A stretch of 64,000 nucleotides of DNA from QZLE01 sp033852135 (GTDB lineage: Bacteria; Pseudomonadota; Gammaproteobacteria; QZLD01): assembly GCA_033852135.1 (NCBI GenBank), contig JAWSVB010000009.1, positions 21,805 to 85,804 on the forward strand. The letters are read 5' to 3'. The translations under genes were made by a program, and so were the position numbers. Within the stretch, counting starts at the first letter, position 1, and every line of letters begins with the position of its first letter. A model generated the notes under the pieces. It was not told the DNA's origin, did no database searches, and was given only the letters and a program-made list of their open reading frames with translations. Of the stretch, positions 36,133 through 45,865 are shown one piece after another.

Positions 36133-38850
36133 CTATGGACATGTAGTAACTTTTGTCCAAGTGCCAGCTGAAGTCTCCTCAAGTGACGAAGTATCGCTCC
36201 CCATACCCAGGTAATTCTGAGAACCGTTTGCATAAACTAGAACGTTATATTTTAATTCAGCGCGGTTAGCTGCAATGTGGTCACTATTTTTAGCTGTTAC
36301 ACAGCTTGATGAGCCATCAGATACAGTTATTCGGATAGTTTGTGTATCAGTATATCCATCTGAATCTGTGAAGCTTAGATCTATGTTATATATTCCAGCT
36401 TCACAAAGATTAGCTTCACCAGTGCTTATAATAGTGCCGTTTGTTCCATCATTTAAATCAACCGGCATAGAAAACATTGCGAAAACAGGGCATCTTCCAG
36501 TTTTTTCATTGTATTCCTGAATATCACTCGCATATTCAACTACGTCATCACTGCTGAAAGTGAAAACATCTTGTGGGTTGCTTGTGGTCATGATGAAAGG
36601 CTTGTTTTCATCAATTACAGCAACATTGCGGTATGAAGTTGCAGTATTACCCTGTGAGTCGGTAACTGAATATTCAACTTGGCTTATACCTTCACTGTAG
36701 ATATCAAGTGCAGCAATTGAAGCTTGTGAGGTTAAATCACCCTCGATTCTATCCCAAGCAAAGTATCCAGGGTCATCCCACTCTGTTCCCATTCTGTGAT
36801 AAACAATCTCTTCACGAGCATCACCTGCACCAGCAGGAACAACATAAATATGAGGAGCGCCATCTGTTTCTCTAACGTTAACAAATCTTGTAACTTTAAC
36901 TGCATTATTACCTGAAGAATCTGTCACTTCATAAGTAAGAGGGTAGTTACCAACGGCATTGGAATTAACACTGCCTGTTACAGTGATGTTTGCAGATATA
37001 TCACCATCTTCACGGTCTGTTGCTATTGCCCCTGAATCTTGAAATTGGGATCCTAGAAGAATGTAGTCATTAACTTCTCCATTAAGAGCGATTACAGGGG
37101 GAAGATCGTTTCCACCTTCACAGTTAGAAGAGGTAGAGAAGATACCTGGTGTGTTTTCGATAAGTGTTACAACAGCAGTTCTTGTAGTTCCTAAGTTCTC
37201 ATCTGAGCCTTCTGCATAATATGTGGTGGTTGTTGCTCCGCCCCAGCAAAATGTTCCCCAGCATGTTTGTCCTGAAGTTTCAGTTTGGCTATATGCGCGG
37301 TTTGCAGCTTCGTGCTCTGAAACTGTAGATGTGAAACTATCACACTGTGCGGTATCGGTTGAAAGATGTGTTAAAGCTGAATATAGGTTTAGCCTTTTGC
37401 CGCTTACAGTTATATCTTGCAAGTTTGGAACTGAATCTCCACTCTCCATGATAATTGCGCGAACTTCATAAGGCTTAAGCTCAGGATGTTGTGACATAAG
37501 TAACGCTGCGGCACCAGCAACATAAGGTGTAGCCATAGATGTACCACTCATTAAGTCGTAACTATTGCCTGGCATAGTGCTGTAGATTCCAACGCCTGGA
37601 GCAGCAATATCTGTATCAGCAAAACCGTAGTTACTAAATGGAGCTAATACATCATCAGCATCTGTGGCAACAACACTGATAATATTTGGTAGATTTACAT
37701 TTGCAGGGTAAGCAGCAGAAAGCTCTTCACTTGTACTATCAATATCATCCAAGTTTGTTCGCGAATTACCTGCGGCTATTGCAGCAACCATGCCTGCATC
37801 ATTTGCTGCTGTAAATGCATCTGTAAGAGGGCTTGCTACTGCTCTGCCAAAAAGTTCTTGCTCATTAAAGAAGCTGCCGTAACTATTATTTGAAACCTTA
37901 GCTCCCATGTTAGTTGCATAGATGATTGCAGTAGCTATATCAGAAATATACCCATTGCCGTATGCATCCAAAACTTTTAAAGCCATTAAATTTGCATTCC
38001 AGCTAACACCAGCGATGCCGATGCCATTATCACCTTCTGCAGCAATGATTCCTGCACAGTGTGTACCGTGCCCAAAATCATCCATAGGGTCACTGTTGTC
38101 ATAAGCAAAGTTATAACCATATACGTCATCGATATAACCATTGTTATCATCATCAATTCCGTTTCCAGCAATCTCACCAGAGTTAACCCACATATTGTTA
38201 GTTAGATCTTCGTGGTTATAATCGATACCAGTATCAATTACAGCTACAATTATATCGCTAGAATCTGTTTTTATATCCCATGCTTCTGCTGCGCTGATAT
38301 CAACATTAGGTGTGCCGGCTTCAAAATATGTGTCGTAACCAACGTTATCAATATAATCACCCCATTTTTGAGCTTGCTGTCCTGAATTACTTAGCCCCCA
38401 TAGCTGTTCATCTAGGTCGTTTGGAGTTAGGTTTGCTTTAAGAATCCAGTCTGGAGTGATAGATTCTACATTTGGATCACTTTTAAGATCTTCATAGGCT
38501 TGTTGAATATTTTGACCTGATTTGAACTTAACAAGGTGCCATTTTGAAAAATCCTCTGTATTAAGGCTCATATTTAGCTTATTAGCCTTATAAAATAGCG
38601 GTGTAAAAGTTTCAATATCATATTGTGATAGAACAGGTGCCCCAAAACCCGGTGTTTGAATATCACGATATTTTACGATGAACCTGTTACCAGCAATTTT
38701 GTTGTTGTCTGAAAGAAGTTTAAAATCTACTGCTTTAATAGCCGGTTCAATAGTTGCAGCTATTGCAGGTGTAATAGCAGAAAGCCCCAGAGCAAGAGTT
38801 AGTGCAGGTGTAATAATTCCTGTACGTTTTAAAAGTGATTTAATGTCCAT
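36133..38850 (-). CDS. Secreted subtilisin-like serine protease (S8) with Ig-like repeats
   Basis: This 905-residue protein starts best at the ATG ending at 38850, which has GGGA six bases upstream; a second ATG 12 bases earlier has none. The signal peptide ends near AIA-AT (about residue 32). A propeptide-like region follows, then the catalytic triad: VIDTGIDYNHEDL (Asp about 206), GHGTHCAG (His about 260) and SGTSMATPYVAG (Ser about 436). The C-terminal half carries immunoglobulin-like domains with DLPPVIALNG and AIATDREDGDIS, the DUF5011/HYR type, and likely mediates adhesion or retention. All three catalytic residues are present. The gene converges with the kinase gene and stands alone. 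Confidence 0.93.
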   Translation of the reverse strand: MDIKSLLKRTGIITPALTLALGLSAITPAIAATIEPAIKAVDFKLLSDNNKIAGNRFIVKYRDIQTPGFGAPVLSQYDIETFTPLFYKANKLNMSLNTEDFSKWHLVKFKSGQNIQQAYEDLKSDPNVESITPDWILKANLTPNDLDEQLWGLSNSGQQAQKWGDYIDNVGYDTYFEAGTPNVDISAAEAWDIKTDSSDIIVAVIDTGIDYNHEDLTNNMWVNSGEIAGNGIDDDNNGYIDDVYGYNFAYDNSDPMDDFGHGTHCAGIIAAEGDNGIGIAGVSWNANLMALKVLDAYGNGYISDIATAIIYATNMGAKVSNNSYGSFFNEQELFGRAVASPLTDAFTAANDAGMVAAIAAGNSRTNLDDIDSTSEELSAAYPANVNLPNIISVVATDADDVLAPFSNYGFADTDIAAPGVGIYSTMPGNSYDLMSGTSMATPYVAGAAALLMSQHPELKPYEVRAIIMESGDSVPNLQDITVSGKRLNLYSALTHLSTDTAQCDSFTSTVSEHEAANRAYSQTETSGQTCWGTFCWGGATTTTYYAEGSDENLGTTRTAVVTLIENTPGIFSTSSNCEGGNDLPPVIALNGEVNDYILLGSQFQDSGAIATDREDGDISANITVTGSVNSNAVGNYPLTYEVTDSSGNNAVKVTRFVNVRETDGAPHIYVVPAGAGDAREEIVYHRMGTEWDDPGYFAWDRIEGDLTSQASIAALDIYSEGISQVEYSVTDSQGNTATSYRNVAVIDENKPFIMTTSNPQDVFTFSSDDVVEYASDIQEYNEKTGRCPVFAMFSMPVDLNDGTNGTIISTGEANLCEAGIYNIDLSFTDSDGYTDTQTIRITVSDGSSSCVTAKNSDHIAANRAELKYNVLVYANGSQNYLGMGSDTSSLEETSAGTWTKVTTCP

Positions 38851-39142
38851 TAAAATTCCCATTTACAAATTAAAACCATTTAAAAGTGAACGACCGACTG
38901 GTCTGTTCTGTGTCCAAGTCTGCATAATAGTTAAATGTTGCGATGCGCAATAGTGTGAAAAGTCACGCTTTAAAACCATGACTTTTGGCATATATCAATA
39001 TATTGAAATATTTGTTAAGCCTGATGTGATTATGTTTCGATAAGGTATAGATATGTCAGAACGCCAACTATATAACTATAATTAGTAATTACTTATGTTA
39101 AACTCCTGCCTATCTCTGAGTTTTAATTAAAGGTTTTTACAC

Positions 39143-39592
39143 ATGCATATATGGGTAGATGCAGATGCTTGTCCCGTAGTTATCAAAGATATTTTATTCC
39201 GCGCTGCTAAAAGAACAGGGGTTAACTTAACTCTTGTGGCTAATCAATATTTAACTGTTCCCCAACTGCCTAATATTAAGATGTTACAGGTTCCAAAGGG
39301 GTTTGATGTTGCTGATAATGAGATTGCAGCAAGGGCAAAGGTTGGTGATCTAGTAATTACCGGCGATATTCCTTTGGCTGCGGAAGTTATGGAGAAGGGA
39401 GTATATGCTCTTAGTGCGCGTGGAGAGATGTATACAGCTGATACCATTAAACAGCGTTTAAATATGCGTGATTTCATGGATACGATGCGCGCAAGTGGTA
39501 TAGAGATGGGTGGTGGACCTGCTGTGATGTCCCAAAGTGACAGGCAGGCTTTCGCAAATCATTTAGATAGAATTTTAGCTCAGAGCATTTAG
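39143..39592 (+). CDS. YaiI/YqxD (DUF188) family protein
   Basis: This 149-residue protein is a complete member of the YaiI/YqxD family. The motif WVDADACP near the N-terminus, a PIN-like acidic pattern (VADNEIAARAKVGDLVITGDIPLA), ALSARGEMYTADTIKQRLNMRDFMD and the GGGP loop are all typical. The fold is PIN-like; biochemical activity is not established for most members. AAGG lies about nine bases ahead of the ATG. It is followed 37 bases later by a membrane protein gene. Confidence 0.92.
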   Translation: MHIWVDADACPVVIKDILFRAAKRTGVNLTLVANQYLTVPQLPNIKMLQVPKGFDVADNEIAARAKVGDLVITGDIPLAAEVMEKGVYALSARGEMYTADTIKQRLNMRDFMDTMRASGIEMGGGPAVMSQSDRQAFANHLDRILAQSI

Positions 39593-39629
39593 AGCATATT
39601 GTTATTGGATTTAATTAGAAGCAAAAAAT

Positions 39630-40121
39630 ATGGAAATCATCGAATACTATAATTCAAAACTTAAATACATCTTTCTTTTAGTTTTATCGCTTATTTTTGT
39701 GGCAATTGGTGTATATGCCATTTTTGATACTGCTGAATTGTGGGGTGGCATTATTACCGCTGGCTTCTTTGGTATTGGCATTACATTTTGTTTAAAAGAG
39801 ATTTTGGATAACAGACCAAGAATAAGAATGGATGAAGATGGAATAACTGATAGAAGTATTGGTGTTGGCAAGATACTTTGGAGTGATATTAACAAGGCAG
39901 AGATTATGCAAATAAGGCAAAATCCTTTTATCAGCCTTTATGTCGAAGAAACTGCAGCACCTAAGTACCTGAAGAATTTGAGTTTGCTAAAAAGATTTCT
40001 TGTTAAAACCAATAAAACATTGGGATTTGCACAGTTTAATATCAATCTTATTGGGATTGATGGTGATTTTGATGAGATTCTTGATACTATAAATACAAGG
40101 TCAAAAAAGACTGACGCTTAA
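39630..40121 (+). CDS. Small membrane protein, STM3941-like
   Basis: This 163-residue protein has two adjacent membrane helices at about residues 13-30 (IFLLVLSLIFVAIGVYAIF) and 38-56 (GGIITAGFFGIGITFCLKE), then a soluble region with RIRMDEDGITDRSIGVGKILWSDI and FISLYVEE, a PH-like beta pattern. The layout matches the STM3941 family of unknown function. It is close to both neighbours on the same strand and probably co-transcribed. Confidence 0.75.
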   Translation: MEIIEYYNSKLKYIFLLVLSLIFVAIGVYAIFDTAELWGGIITAGFFGIGITFCLKEILDNRPRIRMDEDGITDRSIGVGKILWSDINKAEIMQIRQNPFISLYVEETAAPKYLKNLSLLKRFLVKTNKTLGFAQFNINLIGIDGDFDEILDTINTRSKKTDA

Positions 40122-40154
40122 TCAATTCAACTAGTTGGTGTTTGAGTTAGCGCA

Positions 40155-40595
40155 ATGAACAATACATTTAATAAATCTAAAGAAACCTTCGATTCCGGCT
40201 TATTATGTGCTGAAAGTGTCCTTAAGGTTATTGCCGAAGAGGAGGGAGTTAAGTCAGACCTAATTCCGGGAATCGCTAGTGGTTTATGCTCAGGTATGGC
40301 TAGAACCAGCAATATGTGTGGGGCTGTTACTGGTGGCATATTAGCCATTAGTTTAGTAACAGGACGCAAAACTGCAGATGAGTCTCTCGATAAAAATTAT
40401 GCAGCGGTACAAAGATTGATTTCAGAATTTGAGGCTGAATTTGGCTCATCTAACTGCCAGGAATTATTAGCATGTAATCTTGGTACTGAAGATGGGCAGA
40501 GAAAATTTATCGGCAATAACTTGCGCATGAATCTTTGTGGTAATTATGTTGGTAGAGCTGCGGAGATAACAAGAAAAATAATTGATGATTTATAA
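40155..40595 (+). CDS. C_GCAxxG_C_C family protein
   Basis: This 146-residue protein has the redox-type cysteine pattern of the C_GCAxxG_C_C family: LLCAES near residue 16, GLCSGMARTSNMCGAVTGG (cysteines about 49-60), NCQELLACNLG and MNLCGNYVGRA. Members are thought to bind a metal cluster or act in redox chemistry, though few have been studied. It ends in front of a strong terminator at 40632-40671. The assignment rests on the ordered cysteines, all of which are present. Confidence 0.88.
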   Translation: MNNTFNKSKETFDSGLLCAESVLKVIAEEEGVKSDLIPGIASGLCSGMARTSNMCGAVTGGILAISLVTGRKTADESLDKNYAAVQRLISEFEAEFGSSNCQELLACNLGTEDGQRKFIGNNLRMNLCGNYVGRAAEITRKIIDDL

Positions 40596-40631
40596 GTTTT
40601 CTATCACAGCTTAGGCTCTACCACTTAACCA

Positions 40632-40671
40632 AAAAGTCACCCATATCATAGTTTTGATATGAGTGACTTTT
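40632..40671. terminator. Bidirectional terminator between convergent genes
   Basis: AAAAGTCAC-C-CATATCA pairs with TGATATG-A-GTGACTTTT around a short AT loop, 16 paired bases with one mismatch. A runs on the left and T runs on the right let it work for the C_GCAxxG gene (+) and the PEP-CTERM gene (-). Confidence 0.85.
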
Positions 40672-40700
40672 GAATATGAATCAGTGGATAGTTTTGTAAG

Positions 40701-41477
40701 TTATTTAGCGGATTTAACTTTTCTTATAACCATTCCAGCAATACCTGATAACAAAATTATCGCTAGAGATGGCTCTGGAATTTCTAAAGAATCTTGAATA
40801 AATTCCCAATCAGCTACCATGTCATATTTAGCAGTGAATGAAGATGGGGATGAATAGAATCCAGAACCATTTGGTCCATATGGATTCCAACCAATACCAA
40901 ATTCAAACGTACCAGGATCGGTAACATCAATAACAATGGTGGTTACGTCTCTGTCAAAATTCTCCCAAACACCATTTATTTGATATTTGAACGTTGCGTC
41001 AGTGTACTCGTATACACTGCTATCAAAAAATACTGCTGCATCCCAATTAAGGATAAATTGGCCTGAGTTATCATGGGCAAAGGTGTAATTCCATGTGCTA
41101 CCAAACATGTTCCAAGCAAAGTCTACTTTATTATTGCTGGTATGCTCATATGCAATATCTCCGGTAAAGTTTAAGTTTCCAGAGTAAGCGTCGTTCCAAG
41201 TTGATTCAACTAATATTACTGATTCAATAGTTGATCCATCTTGATAGCTTGTAGCAGATGATGAACCAATAAAAGGAGATGTAATTGAAGACGTAGTGTC
41301 ATAGAAAGCCCCACTATCGCTATTTCCCGTAAACGTAGAAGTGTTTATAGGGTCAAATCCTACTGCAGTATTCAGAGAAATTTCAGATGATATTGGCATT
41401 GGAGTTGCGAAAGCAGCTCCAGCAAAAGCAATAAGCAGTGTTCCAGCTGCTAAGCGCATAAAATTAGTATTTGTCAT
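40701..41477 (-). CDS. PEP-CTERM protein
   Basis: This 258-residue protein has a signal peptide (MRLAAGTLLIAFAGAAFA, cleavage before TP), a Ser/Thr/Asn-rich beta-type body with many aromatic residues, and at the end a PEP-CTERM sorting signal: IPEPSLAIILLSGIAGMVIRKVK, that is PEP, a hydrophobic helix and a basic tail. Such proteins are sorted by exosortase, often into an extracellular polysaccharide matrix. No exosortase gene is in this window. It is divergent from the LysR gene, with 267 bases between, so that regulator may control it. Confidence 0.88.
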   Translation of the reverse strand: MTNTNFMRLAAGTLLIAFAGAAFATPMPISSEISLNTAVGFDPINTSTFTGNSDSGAFYDTTSSITSPFIGSSSATSYQDGSTIESVILVESTWNDAYSGNLNFTGDIAYEHTSNNKVDFAWNMFGSTWNYTFAHDNSGQFILNWDAAVFFDSSVYEYTDATFKYQINGVWENFDRDVTTIVIDVTDPGTFEFGIGWNPYGPNGSGFYSSPSSFTAKYDMVADWEFIQDSLEIPEPSLAIILLSGIAGMVIRKVKSAK

Positions 41478-41744
41478 TTTAGGTCCATTTGGTGATATAT
41501 GTAGTTGGTGTTTTTTTATTGCGGCTAAGAATATTTTAAATTGATTTAGAATGCAAACAAAAGGTTATAAAACAGTTGTCTATGTAAATGGTAGGGATGT
41601 CATTGCTTTGATTTAAACATTAAATTTCTATTTATATATTTCAAATATAAATTTTGCTTTTATTTGTTATTACCCTAATATTGATAACAAGAATTTATTG
41701 TTTATATAAATGTGATAACTGTTGGTAATTTAATAGGTGTTGTT

Positions 41745-42629
41745 TTGGACCATATAAGTCTTAAAGCGTTTGTCGCAGTAGCCGATACTAAATCGTTCTC
41801 ACGAGCTGCTGAACTGTTATTTATAACTCAGCCTGCTGTAAGCAAGAGGATTAAAGCTTTAGAAGATTTTTTAGATGCAAAGCTTTTGGATCGCTCAGGG
41901 CATTCAGCATTGCTAACTTCCCAGGGGGAGGAGCTGTATAGGCGCGCAAGACAGATTCTAGAGCAGGTTGAAGATGCTAAAAAAGCGATAAGTAATTTAA
42001 ATGATAATGTTGCAGGTACATTATCAATGGGAACCAGCCATCACATTGGGCTACACCGCTTACCAAAACTATTGCAGTCGTATATAGGTTCATACCCAAA
42101 TGTGCGTCCTCAGATAAGTTTTATTGGTTCTGAAGAAGTTTATTCAAGTGTGGAGAGGGGAGAGTTGGACTTAGGTATTGTAACTCTCCCTCCATATGAA
42201 AATGACCATGTGCGGCAAATTCAACTGTGGGAAGATCCGCTTGAATTTGTGATTAGCAAGAACCACCCATTACTAACCAAGAAAAAAGTGGTTTTGCAGG
42301 ATCTTGTAGATATTACAGCTATTCTCCCGGCAAAGAACACATTCACTCGCTCAATAGTTGAAGACCTGTTTGTTAAAGAAAGCTTAAGTATCGATATTAA
42401 TATTGAGACTAACTATCTTGAAACTATTAAGAAAATGGTATCAATTGGGCTGGGGTGGAGTGTTTTGCCGCGTACCATGATTGGTAGTAATGATTCTGGG
42501 GGGGAGGTTTGCGCTATTCCAATAAAACATCCAATGCAGCGTAGGCTTGGAGTAGTATTAAATAAATCCAGAACAATATCTAACGCCGCCAAAGTGATGC
42601 TGGAATTATTACAGAACTACCCCCAATGA
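41745..42629 (+). CDS. LysR-family transcription regulator
   Basis: This protein has the LysR helix-turn-helix at residues about 3-62 (LKAFVAVADTKSFSRAAELLFITQPAVSKRIKALEDFL) and a substrate-binding domain with GTSHHIGLHRLPKLLQSYIGSYP and the GLGWSVLPRTMI signature at the end. The start is uncertain: I chose TTG at 41745 (MDHISLKAF, preceded by AGGTG at five bases), which fits family length (294 residues); a GTG at 41712 gives 11 more residues but has no ribosome binding site. The motif resembles CysB/CbbR-like regulators. Target genes are unknown, the divergent PEP-CTERM gene being the nearest. Confidence 0.9.
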   Translation: MDHISLKAFVAVADTKSFSRAAELLFITQPAVSKRIKALEDFLDAKLLDRSGHSALLTSQGEELYRRARQILEQVEDAKKAISNLNDNVAGTLSMGTSHHIGLHRLPKLLQSYIGSYPNVRPQISFIGSEEVYSSVERGELDLGIVTLPPYENDHVRQIQLWEDPLEFVISKNHPLLTKKKVVLQDLVDITAILPAKNTFTRSIVEDLFVKESLSIDINIETNYLETIKKMVSIGLGWSVLPRTMIGSNDSGGEVCAIPIKHPMQRRLGVVLNKSRTISNAAKVMLELLQNYPQ

Positions 42630-42670
42630 TTTAATGATATTTAGCTGGATGGGTAGGGTGTTTGTCGGAT

Positions 42671-42704
42671 TATATTTGAGCACGTTTATATGTGCTCAAA
42701 TATA
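42671..42704. terminator. Bidirectional terminator between LysR gene and lipoprotein gene
   Basis: TATATTTGAGCAC and GTGCTCAAATATA pair perfectly (13 bp, eight-base loop) between converging genes. Confidence 0.82.
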
Positions 42705-42741
42705 AGTTTTGGATTTTCAATTATGACTATGGCTTAAATGT

Positions 42742-43074
42742 CTATGGTTTAAACTGTGCTGTTGTTTGCCAATTGCCATCTTTCTGAATGAACTCAACTT
42801 TGCTTCTATCTTTTCTTCTTCCAACCATCGGTGCGCTCATGTCAATTTCAACGTCACATATATAGATATTGTCAGGTGCCTTTTCACAACCGTAACTCGT
42901 TATATCATGGATCTCAAACTTCATGTTTTTGCCCAAACCTGCTGGGACTAACTCGCTAAAGTCATCGAAGTTTTTTTGCATCACTGATTCAATATCTGAT
43001 TCTGATGGACCATCAGAACAGGCTGCAAGAAAGCAAATGGAAAATGTTAGTAAAAGTAGTTTGGTAAGTTTCAT
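42742..43074 (-). CDS. Small lipoprotein
   Basis: This 110-residue protein starts MKLTKLLLLTFSICFLAACSDG, a lipoprotein signal with Cys at about residue 19. The mature part has FSELVPAGLGKNMKFEIHDI, then CEKAPDNIYICDVEIDMSAP, two cysteines that may pair, and a short beta end. I do not recognise the family. Its ribosome binding site AGGGGA lies in the stem of a hairpin (43080-43106). Confidence 0.82.
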   Translation of the reverse strand: MKLTKLLLLTFSICFLAACSDGPSESDIESVMQKNFDDFSELVPAGLGKNMKFEIHDITSYGCEKAPDNIYICDVEIDMSAPMVGRRKDRSKVEFIQKDGNWQTTAQFKP

Positions 43075-43079
43075 AAGTA

Positions 43080-43106
43080 TAATCCCCTAGGTTTAGTAGG
43101 GGATTA
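43080..43106 (-). promoter_or_regulatory. Hairpin containing the lipoprotein ribosome binding site
   Basis: TAATCCCCTA and TAGGGGATTA pair over 10 bases with a seven-base loop. On the minus strand the second arm carries AGGGGA, the only good ribosome binding site for the ATG at 43074-43072 a few bases on. Folding would hide the site, so translation could be regulated; alternatively it is a weak terminator of the upstream MCP gene, but no T tract follows. Confidence 0.5.
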
Positions 43107-43178
43107 TATATATCTGGTGATGACTTGACTACGGTAAATCAAAACCCCTAGATAATTTATTACAGTAAGTGAGTAATA

Positions 43179-44735
43179 TTAATTATCAGAGAGCTTAACT
43201 TTATCAGCATGTTCTTTAAGGTAGTTATCTTGCTTGATTACCTTTTTAAACGCTTCAGTATTCATTATGTCATTACCCTCTTCATCGGTAACTTGTATGT
43301 CGTATGTAATACGCATACAACCCCAGTGCTTTCCATGTACATATACCGGTGCTGAGCAGTCTTTAAGAACTGCAAATTGCCCACCAAGATAGGGGATTCT
43401 ATAAGTTTGCAATAGAAATTTATTTCTATTTTTTGCAGCATTCATACCTGATGGATCGTTGTATATTCGCATACTACGGCAGTTTAAGTTATTCCAAGCT
43501 GGGTCGTCTGGGCGTTGAGGATTATGCCTTGCATTAATATGTCTGGGTATAAAACCATTGATATCAGTAGCGGTACATGTGGCAATCCTTTTATTATCAC
43601 CTTCAAGCACAGGTTGTTGGATTCCAGGAAGGGCTCTATCACAAAACTTCACAAACTTCGTGGTGTATTGAACCGGATTGGTTCCTGGTATCTCAACATA
43701 ATTAAAGTCAAACAGATCAGACTCATCGAGTTGCCCATTTTTAATTGCACCTTCAAATAGATTGGTAACATCTTGCGCCAGTCTTTTGCAGGTATTAATC
43801 ATTGGGGTATCGATGGTTTCAACGCCATCAACTAATGTATGTCTTACAATATTTTCAATTTTATTACGTAAAGCGTTGATGCGACCCTTGGTCTTGCCAA
43901 AGGTGACATTGGCTTGTTCAACATCTTCGGTAAGGTTATTTAAACCGTCGACCGTCAAATTACATTGTTGCTCAATGTCTGTAGCAGCCGCGACGATATT
44001 GGATGAGTTTTCATCAATAGCATTTATATCATGTTCAAGAGAGTTGATGGCATTATCAATCAATTGAGCATCATCTTTTACGGATTCAGCTTTTTGATTA
44101 TTAACTTCACTCATTTTAACCAGTGATTCAATTTGATTAGAGAGCTCATTAATTGTTACTGAAATTTCTGATGTTGCTTCACCAGCTTTCTTGGAAAGAG
44201 ACTTTACTTCGTCAGCTACTACAGCAAATCCTCTACCAGCTTCGCCAGCTCTTGATGCCTCAATAGTTGCATTTAGTGCAAGTAAATTAGTTTGCTTTGA
44301 AATTGAAGCGATAGTAGATGTGATCTTTTTAACTTGGCGTAGGGCAGAGCTAAGTTTTATCAGCTCTGTACTGCTTTCAGTAACAGATTCTGATAGCTCT
44401 TTAATGTTATGGATAGAGCTACTGATTGTTTCTTTTGACTCTTGGATATGATCGATGGCATTTACTATGACACCCTTTGTCATATTAACCGAATCATTTA
44501 CAGTGTGGTTGCTTTCAATCATTGAGGTAGCATTAGCTTTAAGATCATTAAACATCTTAGCTTCGTTATCAACCTGTTGGCTCAAAGAGTCAACTCGACC
44601 AGATATTCCAACAATTTCTAGTGTAAGCTCTCCAACACCTTCTGCTGTTTTTTGCATAGAATCGAGTAGTTCATCTACATCGAAATCACGCTTTTGTATC
44701 ATCTCATTATTTTTTTTACGAAAATTCCAGGCCAT
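43179..44735 (-). CDS. Soluble MCP-like protein with C-terminal sensor-like domain
   Basis: This 518-residue protein has no membrane helix. After a helical start (DELLDSMQKTAEGVGELTLEIVGISGRVDSL), it has the MCP signalling hairpin with KQTNLLALNATIEASRAGEAGRGFAVVADEV at residues about 155-185, a long coiled coil, and a C-terminal domain of about 170 residues that starts near DFNYVEIPGTNPVQY and ends GKHWGCMRITYD. That C-terminal domain is shared by two of its neighbours and looks like a sensor placed after the signalling part. It is the fourth in a row of related genes. Start has only a weak ribosome binding site. Confidence 0.9.
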   Translation of the reverse strand: MAWNFRKKNNEMIQKRDFDVDELLDSMQKTAEGVGELTLEIVGISGRVDSLSQQVDNEAKMFNDLKANATSMIESNHTVNDSVNMTKGVIVNAIDHIQESKETISSSIHNIKELSESVTESSTELIKLSSALRQVKKITSTIASISKQTNLLALNATIEASRAGEAGRGFAVVADEVKSLSKKAGEATSEISVTINELSNQIESLVKMSEVNNQKAESVKDDAQLIDNAINSLEHDINAIDENSSNIVAAATDIEQQCNLTVDGLNNLTEDVEQANVTFGKTKGRINALRNKIENIVRHTLVDGVETIDTPMINTCKRLAQDVTNLFEGAIKNGQLDESDLFDFNYVEIPGTNPVQYTTKFVKFCDRALPGIQQPVLEGDNKRIATCTATDINGFIPRHINARHNPQRPDDPAWNNLNCRSMRIYNDPSGMNAAKNRNKFLLQTYRIPYLGGQFAVLKDCSAPVYVHGKHWGCMRITYDIQVTDEEGNDIMNTEAFKKVIKQDNYLKEHADKVKLSDN

Positions 44736-44929
44736 AGCTATACTTTATTTATTTTTGTTTAATTAGTTAATGCACTATTTATCCTAACGTGCATCCATAT
44801 ATGATTAATTAATAATTTTGACTTTAATTCATTCTAGCATATCAGAAATTTGTTCTAATAATAGTGCCATAAATGTTGGATAAAAAATCAAAAAACGAGA
44901 ACTAGTCGACGTTGTACTTCTTGTATGTG

Positions 44930-45847
44930 TTAGTTGTCAACTTCTGACTTTGATTGTTCAATGAGTTGAGTTGATTCATGAACAAGCATGTTAGAGTTAT
45001 CTTTGGCAATCATAAGTGATTCTAGAGAGTTATTTGACTCTTCTTTTAGGCCATTAAGTTTTTCAATAGTAAAATTGCATTGGCTAGCAACATCATCGGT
45101 ATTTCTACTTATAACTCCGGAAGCAGATGAAACAGTTTCTATAGTCATTTTCAAAGAATCATAAATATTGTCTATAGATTTACGACAGATATCTAGCTCT
45201 TTTTGCTTGCAAGCACCCTCGGTACTTTCAGTGATTAGGCGTAGAATTTGACCATTAAGAATTTTTAAGATGGAATCAATTTCAGTAGTAGCTTTTGATG
45301 TCTCACTAGAAAGGTTTTTTACCTCTTCTGCTACATTAGCGAAGCCGATACCAGATTCACCTGCTCGTGCTGCTTCAATAGTAGCATTTAATGCCAAAAG
45401 GTTTGTCTGTTTGGCAATGTTATTGATTCCAGCTGCGACTTTGCCGATTCTCTTTAATGTTGTTGATATTGCAAAAAGATCATCTTGAATTTCAGAAGAT
45501 GTTTCAACTAAAAGCTGTATTGCATCAAGTGACTTATGTATATCAGTTTTTGTTCCCATTATTTCATGCAAGGAAGCTTCTGATATAGCAGATGATTCAT
45601 CTGTATGGTGTTTAATAGAGTTTATTGCATCAATAGCATGTTGTGAGTTATGGGTTAGTTCATCAAGTAGAATTTTTTCTTGTTCTGTTTTTTCAATAGC
45701 AGAAAGTACTCGTGTTTCAGTGCTACGTATCTGTTTCTCGATAACGTCACTTTGAGAAATTGTATTTCTAATAATTCGAGTATAGATATTTACTTGGTCG
45801 TCATTTTCGCCAGACTTTGATTTGCTATCTTTATTTTTAAAGAACAT
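44930..45847 (-). CDS. Short MCP-like protein without sensor domain
   Basis: This 305-residue protein contains the MCP hairpin tip (KQTNLLALNATIEAARAGESGIGFANVAEEVKNLSSET) and coiled coils, but lacks both a membrane segment and the C-terminal domain of its neighbours. The start is supported by AAGGAAG seven bases upstream, 18 bases after the stop of the preceding gene, so it is made with it. It could be an accessory signalling protein that forms arrays or mixed trimers with the others. Confidence 0.88.
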   Translation of the reverse strand: MFFKNKDSKSKSGENDDQVNIYTRIIRNTISQSDVIEKQIRSTETRVLSAIEKTEQEKILLDELTHNSQHAIDAINSIKHHTDESSAISEASLHEIMGTKTDIHKSLDAIQLLVETSSEIQDDLFAISTTLKRIGKVAAGINNIAKQTNLLALNATIEAARAGESGIGFANVAEEVKNLSSETSKATTEIDSILKILNGQILRLITESTEGACKQKELDICRKSIDNIYDSLKMTIETVSSASGVISRNTDDVASQCNFTIEKLNGLKEESNNSLESLMIAKDNSNMLVHESTQLIEQSKSEVDN

Positions 45848-45865
45848 CTAATCTTCCTTGATAAG

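Noticed and set aside
44191..44451. Open frames on the plus strand inside the MCP-like genes
   Set aside because: Reverse-strand shadows of the repetitive coiled-coil coding sequence.
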